DNA from: Leucobacter sp. Ag1
GTDB taxonomy: Bacteria > Actinomycetota > Actinomycetes > Actinomycetales > Microbacteriaceae
DNA: 56,878 bases
Assembly: GCF_000980875.1 (NCBI RefSeq)
Contig: NZ_LAYO01000088.1
Coordinates: forward strand, 1 to 56,878
Direction: 5' to 3'
Part shown: positions 1 to 10,287 of the stretch, in pieces
Numbering within the stretch: the first letter of the stretch is position 1
Layout of the letters: the number at the start of each line of letters is the position of its first letter
Notes under the pieces: model-generated
What the model was told of the DNA's origin: nothing
What the model saw: the letters and a program-made list of their open reading frames with translations, nothing else
Database searches by the model: none
Translations under genes and position numbers: made by a program

Positions 1-48
1 CGCAGCACCGCCCGGATCGCGGCGTACGTGCGCGGACTCGCGCGGTAG
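1..48 (+). CDS. C-terminal tail of an unidentified protein (partial)
   Basis: An open frame runs from the first base to a TAG at 46-48 and encodes 15 residues ending IAAYVRGLAR. The composition (Ala/Arg rich, GC at third positions) is like a real C-terminus in this genome, and the frame stops just before a tRNA gene on the other strand. Nothing about function can be said from 15 residues. It could also be non-coding. Confidence 0.4.
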   Translation, partial: RSTARIAAYVRGLAR

Positions 49-53
49 ACGAG

Positions 54-127
54 TCCCCCGACAGGGATTCGAACCCTGACTGAACCGATTTTAAGTCGGT
101 TGCCTCTGCCAGTTGGGCTATCGGGGG
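54..127 (-). tRNA. tRNA with anticodon UAA (Leu by anticodon), short variable loop
   Basis: On the minus strand a complete 74-nt cloverleaf can be drawn: 7-bp acceptor CCCCCGA/TCGGGGG, short D stem GCC/GGC, 5-bp anticodon stem ACCGA/TCGGT around the loop CTTAAAA, a 5-nt variable loop TCAGT, and T arm CAGGG-TTCGAAT-CCCTG. The anticodon is UAA, which reads the rare leucine codon UUA, and the discriminator base is A as expected for leucine. CCA is not encoded. Leucine tRNAs normally carry a long variable arm, so the type I shape is unexpected. The tRNA call is secure; the amino acid identity is less so. Confidence 0.88.
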
Positions 128-210
128 GCGAACCTCCATCGTGCCACAGCGCGTGGGAGCGCCCGGCGCACGGTCACCCGGGCCCGCCCGGCGCCCACCC
201 GCGCAAAAGA

Positions 211-244
211 GTGAGCCCCGAGCTGGGCAGAACTCGGGGCTCAC
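211..244 (-). terminator. Rho-independent terminator of pckG
   Basis: Perfect 12-bp stem GTGAGCCCCGAG/CTCGGGGCTCAC around a 10-nt loop. On the minus strand the stem is followed by TCTTTTG, so the orientation matches pckG, whose stop lies about 80 nt upstream. Confidence 0.75.
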
Positions 245-252
245 GGTAGGTC

Positions 253-286
253 GTGGGGTTCGAGCTGGGCAGAACCCGAACCCCAC
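253..286. terminator. Second hairpin downstream of pckG
   Basis: Perfect 10-bp stem GTGGGGTTCG/CGAACCCCAC. It lies between the pckG stop and the first terminator and repeats the 15-nt segment CGAGCTGGGCAGAAC found in that hairpin's loop. It has no U-tract of its own; probably part of a tandem terminator. Confidence 0.45.
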
Positions 287-321
287 AGCTGTGGCGGTCG
301 ACCGGAGGCCGACCGAAATCA

Positions 322-2169
322 TCAGGCGGAGAGGCGCCCTCGCAGCGTCTCGAGCTCCTGGTGCAGGCGAGCCGGCACGCGGTCGCCGAACTGCGCGAAG
401 AACTCCTCGGTCAGCTCCGCCTCGGCCAGCCAGGAGGCCGGGTCGATCGCGAACAGCTCGTCGAGGTCGGCGGCCGGGAGATCCAGGCCGTCGAGGTTCA
501 GCTCGCCCTCGGCGGGCACGGTGCCGACCGCGGTCTCGCGACCCTCGACCTCGCCGGCGATGCGGCGGATCACCCAGTCGATCACGCGCGAGTTGTCGCC
601 GAATCCGGGCCACAGGAAGCGGCCGTCGGCGCCCTTGCGGAACCAGTTCACCTGGAAGATCTTCGGAGCCTTCTCACCGAGCTTCTCGCCCATCTCGAGC
701 CAGTGGCCCCAGTAGTCGGCCATGTTGTATCCGCAGAAGGGCAGCATCGCGAAGGGATCGCGGCGCAGCTCGCCGACCGAACCCTCCTGAGCGGCGGTCT
801 TCTCCGAGCCCATGGTCGCGCCGACGAACACGCCGTGCTCCCAGCTGAGCGACTGCGCCACGAGCGGCACGTTGGTCGCGCGGCGACCGCCGAAGAGGAT
901 CACGTCGAGCGGGACGCCGTCCTGCTCGTACCAGTCGTCGGCGAGGGTCGGGGTCTGCTGGATCGGCACGGTGAAGCGCGAGTTCGGGTGCGCCGCCGGG
1001 CGGCCGGACTCGGGGGTCCAGTCGTTGCCCTGCCAGTCGATCAGGTGGTCGGGGACCTCATCGGTCATGCCCTCCCACCAGACATCGCCCTGATCGGTGA
1101 GCGCGACGTTGGTGAAGATGGTGTTGCCCCAGAGGGTCTCCATCGCGACCGGGTTGGTCGACGCGCCGGTGCCCGGTGCGACGCCGAAGAAGCCGGCCTC
1201 GGGGTTGATCGCGTACATGCGACCGTCCTTGCCGGGGCGGAGCCAGGCGATGTCGTCGCCGATGGTCTCGACCTTCCAGCCGGGGATCGTCGGCTGGAGC
1301 ATCGCGAGGTTGGTCTTGCCGCAGGCCGAGGGGAACGCGGCGGACAGGTGGTAGTCCTTGCCGGTCGCGGTGTCGGTCAGCTTGAGCAGCAGCATGTGCT
1401 CGGCGAGCCAGCCCTCGTTGCGGCCCATCACCGAGGCGATGCGCAGCGCGAAGCACTTCTTCGAGAGCAGGGCGTTGCCGCCGTAGCCGGATCCGAACGA
1501 CCAGACCTCGAGCGTGTCGGGGAAGTGCGTGATGTACTTCGTGTCGCTGCAGGGCCACTCGACGTCCTGCTGGCCCGGCTCGAGCGGAGCGCCGACCGAG
1601 TGCACGGTGCGGACCCACTCGCTGCCGGCGGTGATGCCGTCGAGCGCGTCCTGGCCCATGCGGGTCATGATGCGCATGTTGAGCACGGCGTAGGGCGAAT
1701 CGGTGAGCTGGACGCCCAGCTGCGAGATCGCACCGCCGACGGGGCCCATCGAGAAGGGCACCACGTACATGGTGCGGCCGCGCATGGAGCCCGCGAAGAA
1801 CGGCTGCAGCTCGGCCTTCATCTCGGCCGGCGCGCGCCAGTTGTTGGTGGGGCCCGCATCCGCCTCGTTCTCGGAGCAGATGAAGGTGCGGTCCTCGACG
1901 CGCGCAACGTCGCCCGGGTGGGAGCGAGCGAGGAAGCTGCCGGGACGCAGATCCTTGTTGAGCGGGAGCAGGGTGCCCGCCTCGACCATCTCGGAGGTGA
2001 GCTGCGCCCACTCCTCCTGGGATCCGTCGCACCAGACGACGGCCTCGGGACGGGTGAGTTCGGCGACCTCGGTCACCCAGGTGAGCACCTCGGCCACATC
2101 GGTGGTCGCGTTGCTGCGGACCAGCTCGGCGATCGTGGCTTCCGGCGCGAGAGTCGTGGCGCTGCCCAT
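322..2169 (-). CDS. pckG: Phosphoenolpyruvate carboxykinase (GTP)
   Basis: Converts oxaloacetate and GTP to phosphoenolpyruvate, CO2 and GDP in the cytosol; the entry step of gluconeogenesis. The 615-residue protein has the length of the GTP family. Visible motifs are the P-loop with the reactive cysteine, [14 protein letters not shown] (near residue 280), the metal/nucleotide segment [11 protein letters not shown], and the C-terminal [15 protein letters not shown]. An upstream in-frame ATG at 2241 exists, but the ATG at 2167-2169 is preceded by GAGGAG at 9 nt and starts the conserved [12 protein letters not shown]-terminus, so it was chosen. It is transcribed divergently from the RamB-like regulator, an arrangement that suggests carbon-source control (inference). 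Two hairpins end the transcript. Confidence 0.97.
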   Translation of the reverse strand: MGSATTLAPEATIAELVRSNATTDVAEVLTWVTEVAELTRPEAVVWCDGSQEEWAQLTSEMVEAGTLLPLNKDLRPGSFLARSHPGDVARVEDRTFICSENEADAGPTNNWRAPAEMKAELQPFFAGSMRGRTMYVVPFSMGPVGGAISQLGVQLTDSPYAVLNMRIMTRMGQDALDGITAGSEWVRTVHSVGAPLEPGQQDVEWPCSDTKYITHFPDTLEVWSFGSGYGGNALLSKKCFALRIASVMGRNEGWLAEHMLLLKLTDTATGKDYHLSAAFPSACGKTNLAMLQPTIPGWKVETIGDDIAWLRPGKDGRMYAINPEAGFFGVAPGTGASTNPVAMETLWGNTIFTNVALTDQGDVWWEGMTDEVPDHLIDWQGNDWTPESGRPAAHPNSRFTVPIQQTPTLADDWYEQDGVPLDVILFGGRRATNVPLVAQSLSWEHGVFVGATMGSEKTAAQEGSVGELRRDPFAMLPFCGYNMADYWGHWLEMGEKLGEKAPKIFQVNWFRKGADGRFLWPGFGDNSRVIDWVIRRIAGEVEGRETAVGTVPAEGELNLDGLDLPAADLDELFAIDPASWLAEAELTEEFFAQFGDRVPARLHQELETLRGRLSA

Positions 2170-2272
2170 GACGTCGTACTCCTCGGGTAAGAAACGGTGG
2201 TAGACCCATTCTCGGACGCCCTTCGGACACCGAACCGTCACTTTCGACTGTAAAGAATCGCACTTCTTGCCG

Positions 2273-2284
2273 TATAGTCAAGGA
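2273..2284 (+). promoter_or_regulatory. -10 element and leaderless start of the RamB-like gene
   Basis: TATAGT at 2273-2278 lies exactly 6 nt before the ATG at 2285, so transcription would begin at or next to the start codon. AGGA also touches the ATG but is too close to act as a Shine-Dalgarno site. No convincing -35 was found. Confidence 0.5.
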
Positions 2285-3754
2285 ATGGCCCCCCACTCGG
2301 ATTCCATCACCGACGACAGCGCGAGCCAGCGCCTCCTGCTCGGCAAGCGCATCAAGCACTTCCGCGTCGCAGCCGGACTCACCCTCGATCAGCTCGGCGA
2401 ACGCGTCGGGGTCGTCGCGAGCCAGCTCTCCCACATCGAGAACGGCCGGCGGGAGCCTCGGCTGTCCCTCCTGCAGGGCATCGCGCAGGCCCTCGAGGTC
2501 GATACCGCCGAGCTGCTCAAGGCCGAGGCCCCGGATCGCCGCAGCGCGCTCGAGATCGAGCTGGATCGCGCGCAGGCACTCCCCCTCTACGCGCAGCTGC
2601 AGCTCCCCCGGGTCCGCATGCCGAAGTCGCTCAGCGACGACGCCCTCGAATCGCTGGTCGGGCTGCACCGGGAGCTGCTGCGCCGTTCGCGCGCCGCGGC
2701 CGCGACCCCCGAGGAGGCGCGCCGGGCCAACACGCGCATCCGCATGCAGATGCGCGAGCGCGACAACTACCTGCCCGAGCTGGAGCGCGCCGCGGACGAG
2801 CTGATGAGCCGCCTCGGCCCCCGCTACGGCGCGCTGCGCCACCGCGAGGTGGCCGTGCTCGCCGAGTCGCTCGGCTTCACCCTGATCTTCGCCGACGACC
2901 TACCGCCGAACACGCGCAGCATCACCGATCTCGAGGGCGGCCGCATCTACCTGCCGCCCGCCTCGATCCCCGGCGGTCACGGGCTGCGCTCCCTCGCGCT
3001 CCAGGCGATGGGCCACCGCGTGCTCGGGCACCGGCCGCCGGCGAGCTACGCCGAGTTCCTCGAGCAGCGGCTGCAGATCAACTACTTCGCCGCGGCCTGC
3101 CTGATCCCGGAGGCCCGCGCCGCCGAGTTCCTGCAGCAGGCCAAACGCGAGCGGAACCTCGCGATCGAGGATCTGCGCGACGCCTTCGGCGTGACGCACG
3201 AGGCCGCCGCGCACCGCTTCACGAACCTCGCGACCGAGCACCTCGGCCTGCGCGTCCACTTCTACCGGGCCGACGGCGCGGGTACGCTGCAGCGCGGCTA
3301 CGAGAACGACGGCCTGCCGTTCCCCGCCGACGAGTCCGGTTCGGTCGAGGGGCAGCCGCTGTGCCGCAAGTGGGCCGGGCGTACCGCGTTCAACCGGACC
3401 AACCGCACGAGCGAGTTCTACCAGTACACCGACACCCCGGCGGGCACGTTCTGGGCGAGCGCGCAGACCGGCGATGCCGAGCAGGGCCCGTTCTCGATCA
3501 CCTTCGGGGTGCCGTTCGACGACGCGAAGTGGTTCCGCGGTCGGGAGACCACCACGCGGACCTCGTCCACCTGCCCGGATCCGTCGTGCTGCCGCACCGC
3601 CGAGGGCGGACTGCTCGAACGCTGGGAGGGGAAGGCCTGGCCGAGCGCGCGCATGCACGCGCACGTGCTCTCCCCCCTGCCGACCGGATCGTTCCCCGGC
3701 GTCGACGACACCGAGATGTACGAGTTCCTGTCGCGGCACTCCGACGAGGGCTGA
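2285..3754 (+). CDS. XRE-family/ImmA-IrrE domain transcriptional regulator, RamB-like
   Basis: A 489-residue cytosolic regulator. An N-terminal HTH_3 fold is clear (LGKRIKHFRVAAGLTLDQLG...SQLSHIENGRREP, about residues 20-80). The centre is related to the ImmA/IrrE peptidase fold, but the usual HExxH zinc motif reads MGHRVLGH, so peptidase activity is doubtful. The C-terminal third, with cysteines around DPSCCR, resembles the domain of short-chain acyl-CoA-sensing regulators such as RamB, which in corynebacteria controls acetate and glyoxylate genes (established for that family). Divergence from pckG suggests it controls pckG (inference). ATG 2285 was preferred over the upstream ATG 2267 because a -10 sits 6 nt before it and the frame before it is not conserved-looking. 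Confidence 0.85.
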   Translation: MAPHSDSITDDSASQRLLLGKRIKHFRVAAGLTLDQLGERVGVVASQLSHIENGRREPRLSLLQGIAQALEVDTAELLKAEAPDRRSALEIELDRAQALPLYAQLQLPRVRMPKSLSDDALESLVGLHRELLRRSRAAAATPEEARRANTRIRMQMRERDNYLPELERAADELMSRLGPRYGALRHREVAVLAESLGFTLIFADDLPPNTRSITDLEGGRIYLPPASIPGGHGLRSLALQAMGHRVLGHRPPASYAEFLEQRLQINYFAAACLIPEARAAEFLQQAKRERNLAIEDLRDAFGVTHEAAAHRFTNLATEHLGLRVHFYRADGAGTLQRGYENDGLPFPADESGSVEGQPLCRKWAGRTAFNRTNRTSEFYQYTDTPAGTFWASAQTGDAEQGPFSITFGVPFDDAKWFRGRETTTRTSSTCPDPSCCRTAEGGLLERWEGKAWPSARMHAHVLSPLPTGSFPGVDDTEMYEFLSRHSDEG

Positions 3755-3766
3755 GCCCGGCCCCGT

Positions 3767-4729
3767 TCACCCGACGGGGCGCAGCCGCGGCACCCAGCAC
3801 CGCACCCGGGCCCGGTACGCCTCGAACTCCGCACCGAAACGGCGCGCGAGGTCGTCCTCCTCGAACGGGCGCACGAGCTCGTTCCAGTAGAGGATCCCGC
3901 AGAGCGCGTAGACGGCGACCAGCCAGGAGCTGCCGCAGAGCCCGACCCCGAACGCCTGCACGATCCCGGCCAGCGCCATCGGGTTCCGCACGAGGCGGTA
4001 GGGACCTGTGAGCACGAGCCGGTTCGCCGCGGCCGAGGGCAGCGGCGTGCCGTCGCCGCGCAGCGCCATCGCGAACGCCGACCAGACACCGAGCGCGCTC
4101 GCCAGCAGCAGGATCCCGGCGCCGAGCAGGCGCACGGCGACGGGGAACTCCAGCCGCAGCCCCCAGCGCCACTCCAGCAGCGCGATCCCGAGCGGGATCA
4201 CCCCGAGGAACAGGATCCAGAACACCGACATCTGCAGCAGGGTCCGCACGAGCTGCCGGAGCGGCGGAGTCCCGCGCCGCGCAGTGCCGAAGCCGAGCGG
4301 ACCTGCGAGCGCGGCGTCGGCGGGGATCCTGCCGAAGCGCAGCAGCAACCAGGCGAGGACGCTCCCGATCCCGGCGGCGCTCATGAGCAGCGCGCCCCAT
4401 CCGGCGGTTCCCGTCGCCGTCGCGATGATGACCATCGCCGCCGAGACGAACAGGGTCCACGGAACGGCGACCGAGGCCGCCCAGCGGGCCCCGAGCGCGA
4501 CGAGCACGGAGGCGAGCACGAACAGCGGCACGTCGGCCGCCGCCATGAGCACCGGATCGATGCTGCCCAGCGTCGCCCGGCGCACCGCGGGGACGGCGAA
4601 CACCGCGATCCACCAGACCGCGCCGGCGATCGCCTGCAGCCCGAAGTACGCGCGGCCGATCGTGCGCGAGGCGGCGTTCTCACGCACCCACCGCCCGGAG
4701 CCCAGCAGTGCCCCGGCAGCCTGGTTCAT
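3767..4729 (-). CDS. Isoprenylcysteine carboxyl methyltransferase-like (PEMT/ICMT fold) membrane protein
   Basis: A 320-residue integral membrane protein with about seven hydrophobic segments. The C-terminus carries the signature of the phospholipid/ICMT methyltransferase superfamily: GPYRLVRNPMALAGI, then NELVRPFEEDDLARRFG and a closing AYRARVRCWVPRL. Members methylate prenylcysteines, phospholipids or small lipids with S-adenosylmethionine at the membrane; the substrate here is unknown. The gene converges with the RamB-like gene, with 12 nt between stops. TAGACT lies 6 nt before the ATG (4736-4741), predicting a leaderless transcript. Confidence 0.75.
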   Translation of the reverse strand: MNQAAGALLGSGRWVRENAASRTIGRAYFGLQAIAGAVWWIAVFAVPAVRRATLGSIDPVLMAAADVPLFVLASVLVALGARWAASVAVPWTLFVSAAMVIIATATGTAGWGALLMSAAGIGSVLAWLLLRFGRIPADAALAGPLGFGTARRGTPPLRQLVRTLLQMSVFWILFLGVIPLGIALLEWRWGLRLEFPVAVRLLGAGILLLASALGVWSAFAMALRGDGTPLPSAAANRLVLTGPYRLVRNPMALAGIVQAFGVGLCGSSWLVAVYALCGILYWNELVRPFEEDDLARRFGAEFEAYRARVRCWVPRLRPVG

Positions 4730-4769
4730 GAGTTCAGTCTAGGGAGTCCGCGCAGCACCCCCGGACGCG

Positions 4770-4808
4770 GCAGCGCCCCGCCGGGCGAATGGCTCGGCGG
4801 GGCGCTGC
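4770..4808 (-). terminator. Hairpin downstream of ndh
   Basis: Perfect 14-bp stem GCAGCGCCCCGCCG/CGGCGGGGCGCTGC with an 11-nt loop, 14 nt after the ndh stop. No U-tract follows, so it may be a terminator or an mRNA-stabilising hairpin. Confidence 0.5.
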
Positions 4809-4822
4809 GGTGGAGCTGAGGA

Positions 4823-6163
4823 TTACTCTGCTGCGGGCTTCGGACGGCTCGCGAACTCCTGGAAGATCGCCTTCGGCTCCTGAACGGCCTCGATGTTCAC
4901 GACATCGCGACCCAGGAAGAAGTGCCCGACCCAGCCGCCGAACACGCGCCACTTGCGCTCCCACGTGGGGATCGCGAGGCCGTGGTAGAAGCGGTGCGCG
5001 AGCCACGCGAAGTAGCCCTTCATCGCGAACTTGCCCGACTGGAACACGCCCGTGTTCAGGCCGAGGCCCGCGACCGCGCCGGCGTTCTTGTGGTTGTACT
5101 CGCGCACGCCCTCGCCGCGCAGGTCGGCGACGATGTTCTTGGCGAGCAGCTTGCCCTGGCGCACGGCGTGCTGCGCGTTGGGCACGCAGAAGCCGCCGGG
5201 GCCGGGGGTCGCCGAGATGTCGGGGACCTGCGAGGTGTCGCCGGCGGTCCATGCGCCGTCGAGCTCCGAGCCGTCCTCGGACGTGATGCGCAGGTTGGGG
5301 CTCGCGATCACGTGGCCGCGGGGGCCGATCGGCAGGTCGGTGCCGCGCAGGAACGGGCGGGGCATGACGCCCGCGGTCCAGACGATGAGGTCGGACTCGT
5401 AGTTCTCGCCCGTCGAGAGCTCGATCTTGCCGTCGACGGCCGAGCTGAGCTGCGTGTCGAGGTGGATATCGACGCCACGGCGGGTCTGGTCCTTGACGAC
5501 CCAGTTCGCCGTCTCCTGCGACACCTCGGGCATGATCCGTCCCATGGCCTCGATGAGGTGGAACTTCGTCTCGTCGAAGGTGATCTCGGGGTACCGGCGC
5601 AGCAGCGAGGTGGCGAACGAGCGCAGCTCGGAGATCGATTCGATGCCGGCGAAGCCGCCGCCCACGACGGTGACGGTGAGGAGCTTCGCGCGCTCGGGGC
5701 TGCCGGCGGGCAGCGACGCTGCGCGCTCGAAGTTGCCGACCATGCGGTCGCGCACGGCGACGGCCTCTTCGATGGTCTTCATGCCGATCGCGTTGTCGGC
5801 GATGCCGGCGATCGGGAAGGTGCGCGAGACCGAACCGGTGGTGACCACGATGTGGTCGTACGCGAACTCGAAGGGCTCGCCCTCGGTCGGCGTGACCGTG
5901 GCGGTCTTCGTGGCGTGCGAGATGCCCGTGACCTTGCCCGCGATGTTCGCGGTGCGGTTCAGGTGGCGGCGACGCGCCACGACCGCGTGACGGGGCTCGA
6001 TGGAGCCCGATGCCACCTCGGGGAGGAACGGCAGGTACGCCATGTAGGGCAGCGGGTCAACGATGGTGACCTCGGCCTCACCGGCACGGAGCATCTTCTC
6101 GAGCTTCCATGCCGTGTAGAACCCGGCGTAGCCGCCGCCGACGATCAGAATCTTCTTCGCCAC
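4823..6163 (-). CDS. ndh: Type II NADH dehydrogenase (NDH-2), FAD-dependent
   Basis: A single-subunit, non-proton-pumping NADH:quinone oxidoreductase bound to the inner face of the membrane. The 446-residue protein begins with the FAD dinucleotide fold KKILIVGGGYAGFY and has the NADH fold TVVGGGFAGIESISE near residue 165. The WTAGVMPRPFLRG and GFCVPNAQHAVRQGK segments are typical of the family, and the C-terminal stretch (WRVFGGWVGHFFLG) fits the membrane anchor. The start is a GTG at 6161-6163 preceded by AAGGAG at 8 nt; an upstream ATG would add a non-conserved 18-residue extension. Monocistronic by spacing. Confidence 0.93.
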   Translation of the reverse strand: MAKKILIVGGGYAGFYTAWKLEKMLRAGEAEVTIVDPLPYMAYLPFLPEVASGSIEPRHAVVARRRHLNRTANIAGKVTGISHATKTATVTPTEGEPFEFAYDHIVVTTGSVSRTFPIAGIADNAIGMKTIEEAVAVRDRMVGNFERAASLPAGSPERAKLLTVTVVGGGFAGIESISELRSFATSLLRRYPEITFDETKFHLIEAMGRIMPEVSQETANWVVKDQTRRGVDIHLDTQLSSAVDGKIELSTGENYESDLIVWTAGVMPRPFLRGTDLPIGPRGHVIASPNLRITSEDGSELDGAWTAGDTSQVPDISATPGPGGFCVPNAQHAVRQGKLLAKNIVADLRGEGVREYNHKNAGAVAGLGLNTGVFQSGKFAMKGYFAWLAHRFYHGLAIPTWERKWRVFGGWVGHFFLGRDVVNIEAVQEPKAIFQEFASRPKPAAE

Positions 6164-6350
6164 GAAGCAGTCTCCTTGGGACGCATAGCTGATGAGCACC
6201 CGAGTAGAAACGGGCACAGAAAAACCGGGCGACGTCCGCCCGATGTTTTCAGTCTACTCCCGGGAAACGGGTGGGTGGTGCGCTTTCTGCTGTTTTCGTG
6301 CGCGGAAGGCACAGAAGCGGGTGCGAATCAGCGTTTGCGCCGCAGAAGGT

Positions 6351-6845
6351 TCAGGTGTTCTGCCAGTGAGCGAGTCCCGCACGCTCGAGCGCGAGGTCGC
6401 CGATGGGGTTGACGCCCTTGCCCGCGGCCAGCGCGTGGCCGACGAGGGCGTGCAGGCACTTGACCCGGTTGGGCATGCCGCCGGCGCTGACGCCGGCGAG
6501 CTCGGGCACCTCGCCCAGCTGGTCGCGATCCTCGATGTAGGCGCGGTGCGCTTCGCCGTAGGCGGCGAGCACCGCTTCGTCCTCGGCGAGGAGCTCGTTG
6601 TACTCGACCATGACGCCGGTCGCCTCGAGACGCGATGCCGCGGCGACCGCCTCCGGGTGGCACAGGTAGTAGAAGGTGGGGAACGGGGAGCCGTCGGGCA
6701 GTCGCGGCGAGGTGGCCACGACCGCGGGGCTGCCGTCGGCCGCGCGCGCGGCGATGCCGACGACGCCTCGGGCTTCGCGGCCCAGCTGCTCGCTCACCGC
6801 AGCGATATCGGCCTCGGTCGGTGCGGGGTACGGGGGCCTGCTCAC
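6351..6845 (-). CDS. DUF501 domain-containing protein
   Basis: A 164-residue cytosolic protein of the DUF501 family, found in actinobacteria beside enolase and divIC; its biochemical role is unknown. Conserved-looking segments are FPTFYYLCHPEAV, MVEYNELLAEDE, AHRAYIEDRD and the cysteine region GGMPNRVKCLHALVGHALA. The start GTG overlaps the divIC stop as GTGA (6842-6845), so translation is probably coupled. Third gene of the eno operon. Confidence 0.88.
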   Translation of the reverse strand: MSRPPYPAPTEADIAAVSEQLGREARGVVGIAARAADGSPAVVATSPRLPDGSPFPTFYYLCHPEAVAAASRLEATGVMVEYNELLAEDEAVLAAYGEAHRAYIEDRDQLGEVPELAGVSAGGMPNRVKCLHALVGHALAAGKGVNPIGDLALERAGLAHWQNT

Positions 6846-7393
6846 GGTGCCTGCTTCTCCTGGGTCTCGGGGGTCTCGGTGGTCTTGGCGGTCGGGCTCG
6901 GAGCGGTCTGCTTCGAGCCGGTGCCCGACTTCTGCTGCGCCCGCGCATCGGGGCTCAGCTGCTCGGGGGTCGCGGCGGTCGTTCCGGCCCCGAGGGTCGA
7001 CGACACCAGCGACTTCGCCCAGTTCCGGTCGATCCGGGTGAGCTTCGAGCTGGTGCCGTCGGTGCGCTCCGGGGGCAGCACGACGTCGCTGATCACGCTC
7101 AGCTGGGTCTCCCCCGGCATCACGTAGAACAGTCGGCCGCGCGCCTGGGAGCGCACGTAGACCGGATCCTTCCATTTGGCCCGCTCCGCATCGATCTCGT
7201 TCACCGCTTCGCGATGCTGCTTCACGCTCTCCCGGAGTTCCGAAATCTGGCGCTGCTGCTGCACGAAGGTCGACAGGATGGGGCTGATCGCGAACGCGCC
7301 GATGACGACGAGCGCGATGTTGATCACGGTGAAGGCGCTGAAGCGGAGGCTCGAGGACCAGTCCCCGGCCCCCTGGGCTTCGCGCTTCGCCAT
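6842..7393 (-). CDS. Septum formation initiator (FtsB/DivIC family) protein
   Basis: A 183-residue bitopic membrane protein of the divisome. After a short cytosolic N-terminus there is one membrane segment (INIALVVIGAFAISPIL, about residues 24-45), then a coiled coil (QQQRQISELRESVKQHREAV) and the family motif DPVYVRSQARGRLFYV near residues 77-92. The tail after about residue 130 is low-complexity Pro/Thr/Gln rich. In this family the coiled coil pairs with FtsL and FtsQ outside the membrane. It follows eno by 21 nt and overlaps DUF501. Confidence 0.9.
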   Translation of the reverse strand: MAKREAQGAGDWSSSLRFSAFTVINIALVVIGAFAISPILSTFVQQQRQISELRESVKQHREAVNEIDAERAKWKDPVYVRSQARGRLFYVMPGETQLSVISDVVLPPERTDGTSSKLTRIDRNWAKSLVSSTLGAGTTAATPEQLSPDARAQQKSGTGSKQTAPSPTAKTTETPETQEKQAP

Positions 7394-7414
7394 GGAAGGA
7401 TCCGGTCCGGGTGC

Positions 7415-8767
<1,353 letters not shown>

Positions 8768-8808
8768 CTACCGGCGAGCCCCGCCGGGACGCGCCGGAGA
8801 TGCTGTGG

Positions 8809-10107
8809 CTACGCGGAGAGTTCGCGCAGTTCGAGCGCGTCGACGTCGCGCTCCCCCGCCCGGACGTTCGCGAAGCGGGTGAAGCCCTGCTCGGCCACGC
8901 GGGCCAGCAGCGTCTTCATGTTCTTCTGCCGGCGCTCGAGCCGCACGCGGTGGCCGCGCGCGACGAGCGCGGCCTTGAGCGAGGCGAGGTCGGCGGGAGC
9001 CGCGTCGGCGTCGTGCACGAGGGCGACGGCCTCGGGGCCGGTCGACGCGGGCAGCTCGATGAGGTCGACGATCCGCTCGAAGCCGATCGACGAGCCGACG
9101 GCCGGCACGTCCTGGCCGAGGAAGCGGCCGATCATGCCGTCGTAGCGTCCGCCGCCGCCGACCGAGCTGCCGGAGCCCGGGTGCGCCACCTCGAAGATGG
9201 TGCCCGTGTAGTAGCCCATGCCGCGCACGAGCGTCGGGTCGAAGCGCAGCTCGACGCCCTCGGGCAGCACGCCTTCGAGCGCGGCGCCGATCTCGGCGAG
9301 GTTCGCGACGCCCTCGGCGGCGGCTCCCGCGGGCAGGACCGCGGAGATCGCCTCCGCGGTGAGCGGGATCCCGTCGCCCGCGAGGCGCGGCTCGACCGCG
9401 GCCAGCACGGCGCCGAGTCGCTCGGCGGCCTCGGGATCGAGTTCGCGGAGCTCGCCGATGACGCCCTCGGCCCCGATCTTGTCGAGCTTGTCGACGATGA
9501 TCAGTGCGCGGTCGTGGGTCTCGGGCGCGAAGCCGCAGTGGTCGAGCAGACCGAAGAGGATCCGGCGATCGTTCACGCGGAACACGCAGCCGGTGAGGCC
9601 GAGTTCGGCGAACACCCGCGAGGTCGCCGAGAGCAGCTCGACCTCGGCGAGCAGGCCGGCTTCGCCGATGACATCGATGTCGACCTGCACGAACTGGCGG
9701 TAGCGCCCCTTCTGCGGACGTTCGGCGCGCCAGACGGGACCCATCTGGATCGAGCGGAACACGGGAGGCAGCTCGGCGCGGTGGCTCGCGTAGAAGCGCG
9801 ACAGCGGCACGGTCAGGTCGAAGCGGAGGCCGAGATCGGCCAGCTGCTCGGCGTCGCCGGTCTCGGCCGCGGCGGCGAGCGCCTCGGCGCCGAGGCCGCG
9901 CTTGAGGATCGAGAAGCTGAGCTTCTCGTTGTCGCCGCCCAGTCCGGCGTGCAGGCGCGCGTGATCCTCGACGACGGGCGTCTCGATCTCGTCGAAGCCG
10001 TGATCGCGGTAGACGCGCTTGATCACGCTGAAGGCGTGCTCGCGCTTCGCCTTGTCTGCCGGAAGGAAGTCGCGCATGCCGCGGGGCGGGTTCACCTGTG
10101 AGGCCAT
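8809..10107 (-). CDS. hisS: Histidyl-tRNA synthetase
   Basis: Class II synthetase charging tRNA-His in the cytosol; 432 residues, normal for the family. It begins NPPRGMRDFLPADKAKRE, followed by motif 2 PVWRAERPQKGRYRQF, the histidine-binding peptide LVRGMGYYTGTIFEV and motif 3 around GGGGRYDGMIG. The C-terminal anticodon-binding domain ends near FANVRAGERDVDALELREL. The ATG at 10105-10107 was chosen; an ATG nine bases upstream (MVRM) sits directly against the only purine-rich stretch (GGAAGA). Confidence 0.95.
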   Translation of the reverse strand: MASQVNPPRGMRDFLPADKAKREHAFSVIKRVYRDHGFDEIETPVVEDHARLHAGLGGDNEKLSFSILKRGLGAEALAAAAETGDAEQLADLGLRFDLTVPLSRFYASHRAELPPVFRSIQMGPVWRAERPQKGRYRQFVQVDIDVIGEAGLLAEVELLSATSRVFAELGLTGCVFRVNDRRILFGLLDHCGFAPETHDRALIIVDKLDKIGAEGVIGELRELDPEAAERLGAVLAAVEPRLAGDGIPLTAEAISAVLPAGAAAEGVANLAEIGAALEGVLPEGVELRFDPTLVRGMGYYTGTIFEVAHPGSGSSVGGGGRYDGMIGRFLGQDVPAVGSSIGFERIVDLIELPASTGPEAVALVHDADAAPADLASLKAALVARGHRVRLERRQKNMKTLLARVAEQGFTRFANVRAGERDVDALELRELSA

Positions 10108-10208
10108 ACGGACCATTCTTCCATCTCGGCGCGGGCTTCCGCGTCGCGGCGTGTTGCGGGCGGTCGGGACGCGAGGAGACTCTGGGCGAAATCTTGATCT
10201 GCGCAGGC

Positions 10209-10238
10209 AGCACAAGTTGTGCTACTTTCTCAGCACAA
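10209..10238. promoter_or_regulatory. Palindromic operator-like site, probable target of the GntR regulator
   Basis: A 15-bp palindrome AGCACAAGTTGTGCT (10209-10223) is followed by a third half-site AGCACAA at 10232-10238. TACTTT at 10223-10228 may be the -10 of the downstream operon. Position upstream of a membrane-protein/GntR operon suggests autoregulation (inference). Confidence 0.5.
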
Positions 10239-10287
10239 GACGATCAACGAGCACCTCCGGCTCGCGGACCGCCCCGAAAGGACCGAT

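Noticed and set aside
253..2190. A 645-codon plus-strand open frame over pckG
   Set aside because: Antisense shadow of a clearly conserved gene; no ribosome site and no recognisable motif.
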